Below, piece by piece: positions 24,168 to 33,202 of a stretch of 33,202 bases of DNA. Within the stretch, counting starts at the first letter, position 1. Every line of letters begins with the position of its first letter. The stretch is from contig CAJXPG010000032.1 of the NCBI GenBank assembly GCA_913057925.1, positions 1 to 33,202 on the forward strand, written 5' to 3'. Under the pieces are notes generated by a model. That model was not told where the DNA came from. It did not search any database and was given only the letters and a program-made list of their open reading frames with translations. Both the position numbers and the translations under genes were made by a program. The stretch is from an uncultured Colwellia sp. (GTDB taxonomy: Bacteria; Pseudomonadota; Gammaproteobacteria; Enterobacterales; Alteromonadaceae).

Positions 24168-26468
24168 ATGTCAGATGCGCTCGAATATAGCCTTGATGGA
24201 GTAGAACAAGTTCCACTCAGGCGTTTTACTGAAGAAGCTTATTTAAATTATTCTATGTATGTCATCATGGACCGAGCTTTACCGCATATTGGCGATGGCT
24301 TAAAGCCAGTGCAAAGACGTATCGTTTATGCCATGTCTGAGTTGGGTTTATCAGCCGCTGCTAAATATAAAAAATCAGCGCGTACTGTCGGTGATGTATT
24401 AGGTAAATTTCATCCTCACGGTGACAGCGCTTGTTATGAAGCCATGGTGTTAATGGCACAGCCTTTTTCTTATCGCTACCCATTGGTTGATGGTCAAGGA
24501 AACTGGGGTGCCCCTGACGATCCAAAATCTTTCGCTGCGATGCGTTATACCGAGTCACGTTTATCGCGCTTTAGTGAAGTACTCTTAGCTGAATTGGGTC
24601 AAGGCACCGTTGATTGGCAGCCTAACTTTGATGGCACCATGAAAGAGCCAACAACGCTTCCAGCACGTCTACCACATATATTATTGAACGGTATCACAGG
24701 TATTGCCGTAGGTATGGCTACCGATATTCCTCCGCATAATGTTCGTGAAGTTGCAGATGCCTGTGTGCACTTGATTGAGCACCCTAAAGCAGAAGTTAAT
24801 GATTTACTAGAGTTTGTTAAGGGACCTGATTATCCGACCGATGCGGAAATAATTACCCCGAAAACTGATATTGAAAAAATATATCAAACTGGTCGTGGCA
24901 GTATCAAAATGCGTGCGGTTTATGATGTTGAACAAGGTGATATTGTTATTACTGCGCTGCCTCATCAAGCCTCTGGCGGGAAAATCCTTGAACAAATAGC
25001 CGGGCAAATGACCGCGAAAAAACTACCTATGGTGGTTGATCTGCGTGATGAATCTGATCATGAAAACCCAGTGCGTTTAGTTGTGGTGCCACGATCTAAT
25101 CGGGTTGATGTTGAGCAATTAATGCAACACTTATTTGCCAGCACCGATCTTGAGAAAAGTTACCGTGTAAACATCAACATGATAGGTTTAGATAACCGAC
25201 CAGCGGTTAAAAACTTACAAGTTATCTTGTCAGAATGGTTAGAATTTCGCCGTGAAACCGTGCGTCGACGTTTGCAATACCGCTTAGATAAAGTGCTCGC
25301 TCGCTTACATATTCTCGATGGTTTATTAGTCGCTTATCTTAATATCGATGAAGTTATTGAGATAATTCGCAGTTATGACGACCCTAAAGCCGAATTAATG
25401 TCTCGCTTTGACTTATCTGAGACCCAAGCACACGCAATTCTTGAGATTAAGTTACGTCAACTTGCCAAGCTTGAAGAGTTTAAAATTCGCGCTGAACAAG
25501 ATGAGTTGAAAAAAGAGCAAGATTATTTAGAAAAAATTCTTAATTCAAAAGCGCGTATGAATACGCTAATGAAAAAAGAAATTCTGGCTGCTGCTGAGCA
25601 ATACGGTGATGACCGTCGTTCTAAATTAGTTGAACGTAGTGAGTCTAAAGCGCTAACAGAAAAGGATTTGGTACCAAGTGAACCTGTAACTGTTGTGGTA
25701 TCTGATAAGGGCTGGGCGCGTTGTGCTAAAGGCCATGATATCGACCCAAGCAGCTTAAGTTATAAAGCAGGCGATAGTTATTTATCTTCTGCCAAAGGGC
25801 GTAGTAACCGTCCTGTGGTATTTATTGACTCAGGCGGTCGTGCATTTACAACAGACGCACATACTTTACCAACAGCACGCTCACAAGGCGAACCACTGAC
25901 AGGGCGATTTAATTTGGCCACCGGAAATACCTTTGTCCACAGTATCATGTCAGATGATGAAGCTAAGTACTTACTGGTGAGTGATGCAGGGTATGGCTTT
26001 GTTGGTGGTTTTGCGGATATGGTCAGTCGAAACAAAAATGGTAAAGCGTTAATTAGCTTACCTGAGGCGGCAAAGGTTATGACTCCACAGTTAATTAATA
26101 ACCTTGATACAGATTGCTGTCTTGCGATAACCAGTGAAGGGCGGATGTTAGTTTTTCCTGTGCAAAACTTACCGGTACTGAGTAAAGGTAAAGGTAACAA
26201 AATTATCAATATTCCAACGGCACGAGCAAAATTACGCGAAGAGTTTGTTAGCTTGCTTTGTGTTTTACCTGAAAATGCTTCAATTACTTTGCATGCAGGT
26301 AAGCGCAAACTAACCCTTAAAGCATCGGATATTGAACACTATAAAGGTGAACGTGGTAGACGTGGTAATAAACTTCCTCGCGGATTACAACGCGTTTCAC
26401 ATATCGATATTGAAGCGCCACAAGCGGTTGTCGATATTGAAGCAGAGGCTAATACAGACTCAAATTAA
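24168..26468 (+). CDS. parC: DNA topoisomerase IV subunit A
   Basis: 766 residues (E. coli ParC 752). The DNA-cleaving subunit, partner of ParE. The catalytic tyrosine is Tyr127 in [15 protein letters not shown]. The quinolone region [12 protein letters not shown] has Ser87 and Glu91 at the positions matching E. coli Ser80 and Glu84, the susceptible-type residues. C-terminal beta-pinwheel repeats run from about 500 on. AGGA lies upstream of the ATG. It is separated from parE by four co-directional membrane genes (5.5 kb), so the two subunits are probably transcribed from different promoters. A strong terminator follows. Confidence 0.98.
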   Translation: MSDALEYSLDGVEQVPLRRFTEEAYLNYSMYVIMDRALPHIGDGLKPVQRRIVYAMSELGLSAAAKYKKSARTVGDVLGKFHPHGDSACYEAMVLMAQPFSYRYPLVDGQGNWGAPDDPKSFAAMRYTESRLSRFSEVLLAELGQGTVDWQPNFDGTMKEPTTLPARLPHILLNGITGIAVGMATDIPPHNVREVADACVHLIEHPKAEVNDLLEFVKGPDYPTDAEIITPKTDIEKIYQTGRGSIKMRAVYDVEQGDIVITALPHQASGGKILEQIAGQMTAKKLPMVVDLRDESDHENPVRLVVVPRSNRVDVEQLMQHLFASTDLEKSYRVNINMIGLDNRPAVKNLQVILSEWLEFRRETVRRRLQYRLDKVLARLHILDGLLVAYLNIDEVIEIIRSYDDPKAELMSRFDLSETQAHAILEIKLRQLAKLEEFKIRAEQDELKKEQDYLEKILNSKARMNTLMKKEILAAAEQYGDDRRSKLVERSESKALTEKDLVPSEPVTVVVSDKGWARCAKGHDIDPSSLSYKAGDSYLSSAKGRSNRPVVFIDSGGRAFTTDAHTLPTARSQGEPLTGRFNLATGNTFVHSIMSDDEAKYLLVSDAGYGFVGGFADMVSRNKNGKALISLPEAAKVMTPQLINNLDTDCCLAITSEGRMLVFPVQNLPVLSKGKGNKIINIPTARAKLREEFVSLLCVLPENASITLHAGKRKLTLKASDIEHYKGERGRRGNKLPRGLQRVSHIDIEAPQAVVDIEAEANTDSN

Positions 26469-26502
26469 AATATTTAGCGAGTTTGCTTAAGCAAAACTTA
26501 AG

Positions 26503-26539
26503 GCCGGCACTATTTAATTATAATAGTGCCGGCTTTTTT
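26503..26539. terminator. Bidirectional terminator between parC and the PD40 regulator
   Basis: Arms GCCGGCACTATT (26503-26514) and AATAGTGCCGGC (26522-26533), 12 bp, 7-base loop, T run after on the plus strand. The genes on both sides converge on it. On the minus strand the flank (AAGTTTTGC) gives only a short T run, so it is stronger for parC. Confidence 0.92.
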
Positions 26540-26555
26540 ATTGGCAGTGGAGGTA

Positions 26556-28805
26556 TTAAAAGAGTTTATTACTTTCTACCATTTTAATATTGGCTTGTGG
26601 AAAGCTGCTACTGGTATAAAACAGACGGTCATTTTTTTCAAGATAGGTCAGGCTATCCGTTTTTGAAATAGTATCTAATGGTAAGCGTACCAAGGGCATG
26701 ACTAAGTTTTTAGTAAGGTTATAAAAAACTAACTGGTAATGATCATCAAATACTTTTTGGAAATAGACATGCTCATTGTTAAAGGTCCAAGCATAGATAG
26801 TATTAAACTCCCGCCCTGGAATAACTTGTTTTACTTCCTCATCACTATTGATATCTTTCTGCCATAAACCTTTTTTCAGTTTGGTATAGAGTAAGGTGTT
26901 TTCTGAGGTCATAAGGCCGTAACGACCACCATCATTTGTCAGTCGCTTGGTGCTCGCATCTGCAATATTGATACTGTAAATATCGGTATGATGATCACCA
27001 TAAATTGCGGAGATTATTTTCTTGTCATCAAAAGACCAACTTGGTCTATTATGTTGACGAAAGGGGCTCTTTAATAACGATATCCTATCCTCCGTAAGAG
27101 AATAAATATAAATACTGTCACCTTCGTTGTTTGGCAGAGGCGCTAAAAAGGCGACTTTTTGGCCATCATGCGACCATTTAGGGTAGCGAATATTCAGTCG
27201 CAAGGTGGTGAGTTGTTTCCGCTCAGAGCCATCGGGTTTAGCTGACCATAATTCATCAAAACCTGACTCATTAGATGAAAATATCACTAAATCATTTACT
27301 GCGCTGTAGTCTGGAGATTCATAGGTGAAATTTGATTGCAGTACCGGAAAAGGACTATTAGCAATGGCGTCGTTAAGCTGCAGGCTTACCAGTGATGAAT
27401 TATCCTGTCTTTCTTGATAATAGAGTTGTTGTGACTGCTTAGCAATACTGGGGTAACTAAAGCCAGTTAAATCAAGTGGGGTACTCATTTTATTATCGAT
27501 ATCAATAATAAAGCCAAAGCGGGTATCAGCTCGCTGAACGGCAAAGACTAATTTTTGACTGTTCTCAAACCAAGACATACCAACAATATCTCCTTCATCA
27601 AAGGTGATTTGTTCGGTTGCTTTTGTCTTAATATTAACTAAATAGATGTTTTCACTTAAGCGATTCAGTCGTCGAGTGACCGCTAAATATTTTCCATCAG
27701 GGGAAAATGCCATATCTCTATCTTTATAGTTACATTCGCTATCACAAGAAAAACGTGTCATTTCAAAATTATCAGACGTTAAATCTATAAAATAAATGCC
27801 GGTTCTAGCTGCTTTACTGTCGTCATTATAAACGGCTAAGGTTTTATCATCTGGTGAAATATCTAGATAATAATAACCGCCTTGCATTGGACAGGTGGCT
27901 AATTGAGTTTCCTGCTGGCTAGATATATTTAACTGAATATAATGGCAGCGTCTGTCTGCTTTATTTTTGCGTGAGAAATATAAATACTGACCATCGTTAC
28001 TCCAAACACTATGCCCTTCGGTAGCATTATCAAAGGTTAACTGTTTAGGTGCTAGTTGCGGTTGATGCGTATCCTGCATATATAAATTGGTTGGTTGATT
28101 GGCTGATATTTGGCTATAAACCACGTATCTGCCATCAGGCGATGGTGCCGGAAATAATTCGCTACCGGGGTGCTTGGTTATGGCGCTAATTTTAGTTGCT
28201 TCATCCTCGAATGATTGCTGAGAGATAAGCAGTGCAATTAATGTCACTATCAGCGCCATCAAAAGGTAGGTAGTATTTCTATTAACTACTGTATTATTTG
28301 CCAGCAAACTTGCTGAGCCATTGGCTTCTTGATTTGCAGGTAATGACTCGGGGTAAGTCGAATTTTCTAAGGAGGTATCTGAAGAGTTACCGATGTCACT
28401 TCCGATAGAGTAATTTATAGAGCTTTCAACAAGCTCAGGCTGGGCGGTTTGTTTCGATGAGCCCGTTGTTAATAGTTCTTCTTGCCATAGCGGCTTTGGC
28501 ATTAATTGATAGCCTGCTTTGCGAATAGTTTTAATGATTTCTTCATCACTATCAGGGCAGGTTAGTTTTTTGCGTAAGTGCCATATGGCATTGGTTAAAC
28601 TCTTCTCACCGACATAGCTATCTTGTCCCCAAATGTGGTCAATTAACTCATCCCGCGGTACTACCCGGCCGTGGTTTTCAGCCAAGTAACAAAGCACCTC
28701 AATAAATTTGGGCTGCAATGACTGTTTGTCATCGCCATCAGCTTGAATTGAAAATTCTGTAGGAATGACTCGGTATTGATTAATTTTAAAGGATTTATTG
28801 ACCAT
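26556..28805 (-). CDS. Winged-helix / transmembrane / PD40 (TolB-like) regulator
   Basis: 749 residues. An N-terminal OmpR/PhoB-type winged helix (about 5-103: LQPKFIEVLCYLAENHGRVV, then RDELIDHIWG, then SLTNAIWHLRKKL, then IKTIRKAGYQL) like CadC and ToxR. Next come a polar linker rich in Ser/Asn/Thr (about 115-175) and one membrane helix (about 179-196). The large periplasmic C-terminal beta-propeller of WD40-like PD40 repeats includes FPAPSPDGRYVVYSQ, SVWSNDGQYLYFSR, MAFSPDGKYLAVTR and YPKWSHDGQKVAFLAP. One-component membrane regulators of this plan pass a periplasmic signal straight to DNA. The ligand is unknown. It is divergent from a TonB receptor gene across 600 bp, the likeliest target. 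No clear ribosome site before the ATG. Confidence 0.9.
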   Translation of the reverse strand: MVNKSFKINQYRVIPTEFSIQADGDDKQSLQPKFIEVLCYLAENHGRVVPRDELIDHIWGQDSYVGEKSLTNAIWHLRKKLTCPDSDEEIIKTIRKAGYQLMPKPLWQEELLTTGSSKQTAQPELVESSINYSIGSDIGNSSDTSLENSTYPESLPANQEANGSASLLANNTVVNRNTTYLLMALIVTLIALLISQQSFEDEATKISAITKHPGSELFPAPSPDGRYVVYSQISANQPTNLYMQDTHQPQLAPKQLTFDNATEGHSVWSNDGQYLYFSRKNKADRRCHYIQLNISSQQETQLATCPMQGGYYYLDISPDDKTLAVYNDDSKAARTGIYFIDLTSDNFEMTRFSCDSECNYKDRDMAFSPDGKYLAVTRRLNRLSENIYLVNIKTKATEQITFDEGDIVGMSWFENSQKLVFAVQRADTRFGFIIDIDNKMSTPLDLTGFSYPSIAKQSQQLYYQERQDNSSLVSLQLNDAIANSPFPVLQSNFTYESPDYSAVNDLVIFSSNESGFDELWSAKPDGSERKQLTTLRLNIRYPKWSHDGQKVAFLAPLPNNEGDSIYIYSLTEDRISLLKSPFRQHNRPSWSFDDKKIISAIYGDHHTDIYSINIADASTKRLTNDGGRYGLMTSENTLLYTKLKKGLWQKDINSDEEVKQVIPGREFNTIYAWTFNNEHVYFQKVFDDHYQLVFYNLTKNLVMPLVRLPLDTISKTDSLTYLEKNDRLFYTSSSFPQANIKMVESNKLF

Positions 28806-29406
28806 GGATGAATTATGTTGTGTTTAACTTACGCTAGTTATTGTTATGAATTAGTTCTCAAACTCTGTACTTCCTTCTTATTGATAACCTTTCCTTAGGT
28901 TAAATTCATGCTAACAAATTAATGAAAGCGACGTAACTTTTTTATTAACCGTTTAGTCAAAATGTTCAAAAATCTGTAATTATGTTTTTGAAATGCTTTC
29001 AATTTACCATTCTGTAACCTTATGTTTCTAAAGTGTAATTACTGAATAGAGATTAAATCGATGTACAAATGATTTTCTATAGATTGCATAAGTCCGCTTA
29101 GTTTTTTAAAAAAGAGAAAAGCTAAATTTTATCTGTTTTTTTTTAACAACAAGTTAACTCAAAGCTGAGATTTTACTTTTGTGAGTCAGTAGCAATCTTT
29201 GTAAATTTATTTCCGACTTCGCGCTTAGCTCGGAATAACTTAAAGAGCATGCTACTCGCTAATAACCTGATCTGTCATGACATGTTTATTACTTACTCAC
29301 CTATCTCTAAGAAGAGTCATCAGACTTCTCTTAGAGGTAACTCAATAATAAAAACAACATAAAAATATAAAAACTTAAACAAAAACAAAAACACTAAGAG
29401 AGATGA
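28806..29406. other. 601-base divergent regulatory region
   Basis: No gene seen. Very AT-rich, with T and A runs around 29100-29145 and an A-rich leader (about 29345-29400) just before the receptor start. It contains an inverted repeat TTCCGA/TCGGAA (29211-29216, 29230-29235), the palindrome TGTCATGACA (29273-29282) and a hairpin at 29305-29336. Large for two genes, so several binding sites or a long leader are likely. The neighbouring winged-helix protein is the first candidate to bind. Confidence 0.6.
29305..29336 (+). promoter_or_regulatory. Leader hairpin before the TonB receptor gene
   Basis: CTCTAAGA (29305-29312) pairs with TCTTAGAG (29329-29336). A 2x2 mismatch follows and then AGTC pairs with GACT, leaving an ATCA loop. 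It lies about 70 bases before the ATG. There is no T run after it, so it is not a normal terminator. It could be an operator or an mRNA leader structure. Confidence 0.45.
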
Positions 29407-32400
29407 ATGATGAATAAAAGTCCAATCACCATCGCAATTCAATCAGCAATTTATACTGCAATTGCCGGTTCTGCGATAGCCTTTGCACCAGCAACATTTG
29501 CTGCGGATGCTGAAAAAGAAGTTGCTAAACCAGTTGCTCAAGCTACGCAAAATGCTCCTGCTGAAGAAACAAAAAAAACCGAAGCGGATGAAAAAATTGT
29601 CGTTACCGGCTCACGTTTACGTCGTGATAGCTTTAGTGTGGCTACACCGCTAGCAACCATGGACAGAGATGCTATTCAAGATGCTGGTGTTGGCTCATTA
29701 GCAGAAATTTTAATTGATGAATTACCACAATTAGCAGAAGGTTTTAGTAACTCTAACTCACAATCAAGTGTTTCTGGCACAGGCCTTTCAACAGCAGATA
29801 TGCGTAATTTAGGCTCAAATCGTACTTTAACGCTGATTGATGGTCGACGTACTGTTTCAAACAGTTATTCAGGTAACTATATCAGTCTATCAACTATCCC
29901 TTCAGGTATGGTTCAAAGCGTAGAAGTTATCACAGGTGGTGCTTCTGCAACCTATGGTTCTGACGCCATTGCTGGTGTTGTGAACATTATCACTCAAAAA
30001 GATAAAGAAGGCTTTTCTTTCAAAGCTCGTGGTGGAGAAAGTACAGAAGGCGGCGCTAAAGAACTTGGTCTGGATTTAGATTTTGGTTCAGGATTTAGTG
30101 ACGACCGTGGTTATATGTTTTTTAGTTCTTCTTACGATAAAGATTGGGGGTTGAGTTTTTATGATAGAGAGCGTGCTCAACAAGAGGATTCATGGGATTA
30201 CGATGAAGATCTAATGTGTAACTTAATGCAGACTGAAGATGGCGATCAATGTATGCGTGATATTACGCAAGCAGATTGGCGTAGTCGCAGTGATTCAATA
30301 CCAGGTGGTGTATTTGATGAATCTAGTAGCTCTAAAGATAATGCTGGTTATTGGTATAATAGTGATGGCTATCAGGGTAATACATGGAAAGAAGAACGTG
30401 ACGGTATTAATACCAACCAATTCGTTATGCTTAAAGTTCCAGACGAAAAGGCTTCAGCAGCACTTAAAGTAGATTATGATTTAACTGATGATTTATTGTT
30501 TTATGGTCAGTTACAGTACAGCTATAACCGCTCGATCAATGATAAAGCGCCAGAGAGTGAAGATGAGTGTGACAAGATTGTAACTCGCGATCTCGCCTCT
30601 GGTGAGTTTGGCGAAGATTGTATTGGTCGTATTCCTGCAAACAATCCATATATGCATCCCGAAATTGCTGATCAAGCAAGCTCAAAAGGTGTGAAATGGG
30701 ATCGTAACTTCGCAGAAGTAGGTAATATCGTAAATGATAATACCCGTACAACTATTCGTTCTTGGGCTGGCCTAAAAGGCACTATGTTTGATGGCGATTG
30801 GGATTGGGATTTATCAGCAGGTTACGGTAAATTCAACCAAGAGCAAGTTCGCTCTAATGAACTTTATGTTGCTAATGTTCGTAACGCCTTAGATGTTGTT
30901 AGTGATGGTAATGGTGGTTATCAATGTGCAGACTCTGATGCAGTAGCTGCTGGTTGTGTACCGCTAAATATGTTTGGTGAAGGCTCAATATCTCCAGGTG
31001 CGGCTAATTATATCCGAGCAAACCCAGAGATAAATACTGATATTGAGCAAGTGAATGTGCTTGGTTATATTGCCGGTGATTTATTTGCAATGCCTGCTGG
31101 ACCAGTATCATCAGTATTTGGTTTTGAATACCGTAAAGATTCACAAAAAGTTAGAACTAATGTACCTGAAGGTGGGGTAACATTTAACTATGTTCCTGAT
31201 TTTGACGGTTCTATCAGTGTTGCAGAAGTATTTGGTGAAGCAGCTTTACCATTATTAACAGATGTAGCTGCAGCAAAAAGCTTAACTGCTGAAGTATCTG
31301 CTCGTATTGGTCAATATGATCTTGATAATGTTGACTTAGTTACTAGTTATAAAGTTGGTTTAGTATGGGAAGCTATAGAAGGCTATGCTTTCCGAGCTAA
31401 CTGGGCAACGGCACAGCGTGCACCAACGGTTACTGAGGCTATGTCACCACCACGTGGTGATTATGATTCATTCGATGATATCTGTGACAAAACAACACTA
31501 ACGTCAGATGAACCAGGTCATAGCAATTGTCGCCTAGACTCAGGAATAGCTTCAGTGATTGCAGATGGCTCTGAGTTTGAAGATGATAACAATGGTTATT
31601 CACCTAATGTTGGTAACCCAGATTTGTTTGAAGAAACGGCTGAAACCTTTACTATAGGCCTTACTATGGCGCCAGCATTTCTAGAAGATTTTAGGTTAGC
31701 GGTTGATTACTACGATATCTCTATCGAAGATGCTATTACCTCATTCGGTAATGAAGATATCCTTGAGTTTTGTTATGACTCATCGTTAGAATATGGTCCT
31801 GGTAACTCTTTCTGTAATGATGTAAGTCGTGACCCTGATGGTCAAATCACAGGTGTAATGCAGCGCCTCTATAACCAAGATGAAATCAGTACTAGTGGTG
31901 TTGATATTGCAGCTGCTTATAGCTTAGATTTCAATGACTATGGTCGTTTGAAACTTAAGTTAGATTGGAACCATGTACTTACGCATGAAGAAACCAAAAC
32001 TTCACCAGATGGTCAATACTCTACTGATTATGTTGGTTCATTATCGGCAGGTATTTTTGAAGATAAAGCCTCGGCATCAGCAACTTGGTATAAAGATGGC
32101 TGGCGTGTACGTTGGAGCATGAAGTATAAAAGTGGCGTAAACTCAAGTGTTTCTCGTTATGACGACTTTTATGGCGAAGACGGTATCTTTGCTAATTACG
32201 AAGAAAACTGTGCTACTGATGCAAGTGCTTGTGTTGATAATCCCGAGAAGCCTTACCAACTAGCACTACCTTCATACGTAAGGAATGATGTTTCAGTATC
32301 TTACACTATGGACGTGGCTGCTGAAGGTGACCTACGTTTATTCGGAGGTGTGAACAACATTTTCGATAATAACGGTCCTTTCATTTTAGGTGGAAAAGGC

Positions 32401-32469
32401 AACTTTGATAGTCAGTACGGTGGTGGTAAAGGTCGGTTCATCTATGCTGGTGCTGAAATTAGCTTCTAG
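29407..32469 (+). CDS. TonB-dependent outer-membrane receptor
   Basis: 1020 residues. Signal peptide cleaved near ATFAAD (about 32), a Lys/Glu/Ala-rich linker, a TonB-box-like EKIVVTGSR (62-70), a plug domain (about 72-200: DMRNLGSNRTLTLIDGRR, then SVEVITGGASATYGSDAIAG, then VVNIITQ), and a large beta-barrel ending in the terminal aromatic of YAGAEISF. It imports a substrate across the outer membrane using proton-motive force through TonB; the substrate is unknown. All twelve cysteines fall into six close pairs in predicted surface loops. The plug and acidic loops suggest the large oar/peptide or glycan type rather than a classical siderophore receptor, but this is weak. ATG at 29407 or 29410 with AAGAGAGA upstream. 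A terminator follows. Confidence 0.95.
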   Translation: MMNKSPITIAIQSAIYTAIAGSAIAFAPATFAADAEKEVAKPVAQATQNAPAEETKKTEADEKIVVTGSRLRRDSFSVATPLATMDRDAIQDAGVGSLAEILIDELPQLAEGFSNSNSQSSVSGTGLSTADMRNLGSNRTLTLIDGRRTVSNSYSGNYISLSTIPSGMVQSVEVITGGASATYGSDAIAGVVNIITQKDKEGFSFKARGGESTEGGAKELGLDLDFGSGFSDDRGYMFFSSSYDKDWGLSFYDRERAQQEDSWDYDEDLMCNLMQTEDGDQCMRDITQADWRSRSDSIPGGVFDESSSSKDNAGYWYNSDGYQGNTWKEERDGINTNQFVMLKVPDEKASAALKVDYDLTDDLLFYGQLQYSYNRSINDKAPESEDECDKIVTRDLASGEFGEDCIGRIPANNPYMHPEIADQASSKGVKWDRNFAEVGNIVNDNTRTTIRSWAGLKGTMFDGDWDWDLSAGYGKFNQEQVRSNELYVANVRNALDVVSDGNGGYQCADSDAVAAGCVPLNMFGEGSISPGAANYIRANPEINTDIEQVNVLGYIAGDLFAMPAGPVSSVFGFEYRKDSQKVRTNVPEGGVTFNYVPDFDGSISVAEVFGEAALPLLTDVAAAKSLTAEVSARIGQYDLDNVDLVTSYKVGLVWEAIEGYAFRANWATAQRAPTVTEAMSPPRGDYDSFDDICDKTTLTSDEPGHSNCRLDSGIASVIADGSEFEDDNNGYSPNVGNPDLFEETAETFTIGLTMAPAFLEDFRLAVDYYDISIEDAITSFGNEDILEFCYDSSLEYGPGNSFCNDVSRDPDGQITGVMQRLYNQDEISTSGVDIAAAYSLDFNDYGRLKLKLDWNHVLTHEETKTSPDGQYSTDYVGSLSAGIFEDKASASATWYKDGWRVRWSMKYKSGVNSSVSRYDDFYGEDGIFANYEENCATDASACVDNPEKPYQLALPSYVRNDVSVSYTMDVAAEGDLRLFGGVNNIFDNNGPFILGGKGNFDSQYGGGKGRFIYAGAEISF

Positions 32470-32490
32470 ACGTAACCAAGTAACCTAAAG

Positions 32491-32524
32491 AAAAGGAGGT
32501 TAGTTTACTAACCTCCTTTTATTA
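32491..32524 (+). terminator. Terminator after the TonB receptor gene
   Basis: Arms AAAAGGAGGTTAGT (32491-32504) and ACTAACCTCCTTTT (32507-32520), 14 bp with minimal loop, ending in TTTTATTAT. 21 bases after the receptor stop. Confidence 0.9.
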
Positions 32525-32624
32525 TCCTTACAAGGATATGATTTTCTTCAATTAATGTCTAGATTACGTTATATTTTGGCCGGCATTAGCATTCTATATA
32601 CCTGTTTATTTTTCTGGAGTTTTT

Positions 32625-33154
32625 ATGATTTCCCTTTCTTGCTTAGCTAAGCAACTTTCTGCTATTTCATCAGTGACACTTTTTGTATGCAGTGCTTCAG
32701 CTTTTGCTTTTTTAAGCGCTAGTGCTAGTGCAAATGAAAAAGCAAAAGCTGACGCTTTGCCTGCGGCTTTACCATTAGTCAACGATGGCCCTTATATTTT
32801 TGTTAATGAGCAGCAGCAACTGGCTTCATATTGGTTATGTCAAGGTGAAGTGGTTAGTCAAACTACTGCCAGTGACAGTTTCCCCAAGGCTATTAGCGCT
32901 TGTAATATGGCGGCAACGGTTCATGGCTTAACAAGTGTTGAAAACAAAGTATTGGAGTTTTCTGGCGACTACCCAGTTGCGGCATTAAGTGACTTTCACG
33001 GACAGTATGACTTAATGATTGAGTTACTCACCAATAACAACATTATTGATGAAAATAAAAACTGGGCCTTTGGTAAAGGGCACTTTGTTATCACCGGTGA
33101 TATTTTTGATCGTGGAGATAAAGTGACTGAGATTTTATGGTTCTTATATGATTT
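32625..33154 (+). CDS. Partial exported PPP-like metallophosphoesterase
   Basis: Open from ATG at 32625 to the adapter, 176 residues seen and the C-terminus missing. GGAG lies 5 bases before the ATG. The signal peptide (FVCSASAFAFLSASASA, cleaved near residue 36) predicts export. After an N-terminal domain of about 90 residues comes ALSDFHGQYDLMIELL, a variant of the PPP phosphatase GDxHG motif with Ser for the first Gly, then VITGDIFDRGDKV, the second metal motif GDxxDRG. This is the plan of the Shewanella-like protein phosphatases; substrate unknown. The remaining metal and histidine motifs would lie beyond the contig edge. It follows the TonB receptor terminator, so it has its own promoter. 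Confidence 0.85.
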
Positions 33155-33202
33155 CTGTCTCTTATACACATCTGACGCTGCCGACGATCTACTCTGTGTA
33201 GA
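33155..33202 (+). other. Nextera adapter and i5 index (library artefact)
   Basis: CTGTCTCTTATACACATCT (mosaic end, reverse complement) begins at 33155 and the read-1 adapter continues to 33187. An i5 index (TCTACTCT, the reverse complement of AGAGTAGA) runs 33188-33195, then the start of the flow-cell primer. Not genomic. Confidence 0.98.

Noticed and set aside
24420..24445. Quinolone-resistance change in parC
   Set aside because: Ser87 and Glu91 (E. coli Ser80/Glu84 positions) are the normal susceptible-type residues.
25778..26308. 176-codon minus-strand ORF inside parC
   Set aside because: Antisense to the conserved parC C-terminal domain; no start signal and no family resemblance.
1..33202. 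tRNA, rRNA, CRISPR arrays, transposases or prophage genes
   Set aside because: None seen by eye on either strand. Accessory content appears to be ordinary lineage genes rather than an inserted island.

Overview
The window is a 33 kb contig from a low-GC (by eye about 40%) marine-type gammaproteobacterium. The nearest fit is the Alteromonadales, in the Colwellia/Thalassotalea neighbourhood. This rests on protein character and gene order (tolC divergent from nudF-yqiB-cpdA-yqiA-parE, as in Escherichia coli), the number of TonB receptor and GGDEF proteins, and AT-rich codon use. Genus is inference. Both ends carry untrimmed Illumina Nextera adapter and index sequence (1-44 and 33155-33202), so the outermost genes are cut by the library or assembly, not by biology.

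Layout. (1) 45-6271, minus strand: a seven-gene envelope-stress-like cluster. In transcription order it holds a lipoprotein with a basic tail, a duplicated DUF350 membrane protein, a membrane-anchored polyamine aminopropyltransferase, DUF2170 (YjfI-like), PspA/IM30 (YjfJ-like), DUF2491 (YjfK-like) and a truncated protein that looks like two ribbon-helix-helix units. The palindrome GACATAWTATGTC occurs three times and only in this block: once in the shared upstream region with glnE and twice around a good promoter in front of the DUF2170 gene. (2) 6399-12454: glnE, a solitary TcpQ-domain protein, an LpxL-type lipid A acyltransferase and a divergent family 4 glycosyltransferase (LPS core). A 100-bp fold-back element lies after glnE. 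(3) 12632-18684: tolC (minus), then the co-directional housekeeping run nudF, yqiB, cpdA, yqiA, parE. (4) 18717-23958: between parE and parC sit four accessory membrane genes, a DUF3302/HlyD adaptor pair and two tandem TPR-GGDEF diguanylate cyclases. (5) 24168-26468: parC. (6) 26556-33154: a winged-helix/transmembrane/PD40 regulator divergent across 600 bp from a 1020-residue TonB-dependent receptor, followed by the start of an exported PPP-like phosphatase.

How the parts fit. Block 1 combines a PspA membrane-remodelling protein with a polyamine-making enzyme and small membrane proteins; the repeated palindrome and the possible DNA-binding last gene suggest self-regulation. This is the least described system in the window. 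cpdA (cAMP breakdown) and the two cyclases (c-di-GMP synthesis) give the region a second-messenger theme. The lipid A, core glycosyltransferase and TolC genes are all envelope functions. No tRNA, rRNA, CRISPR array, transposase or phage gene was seen.
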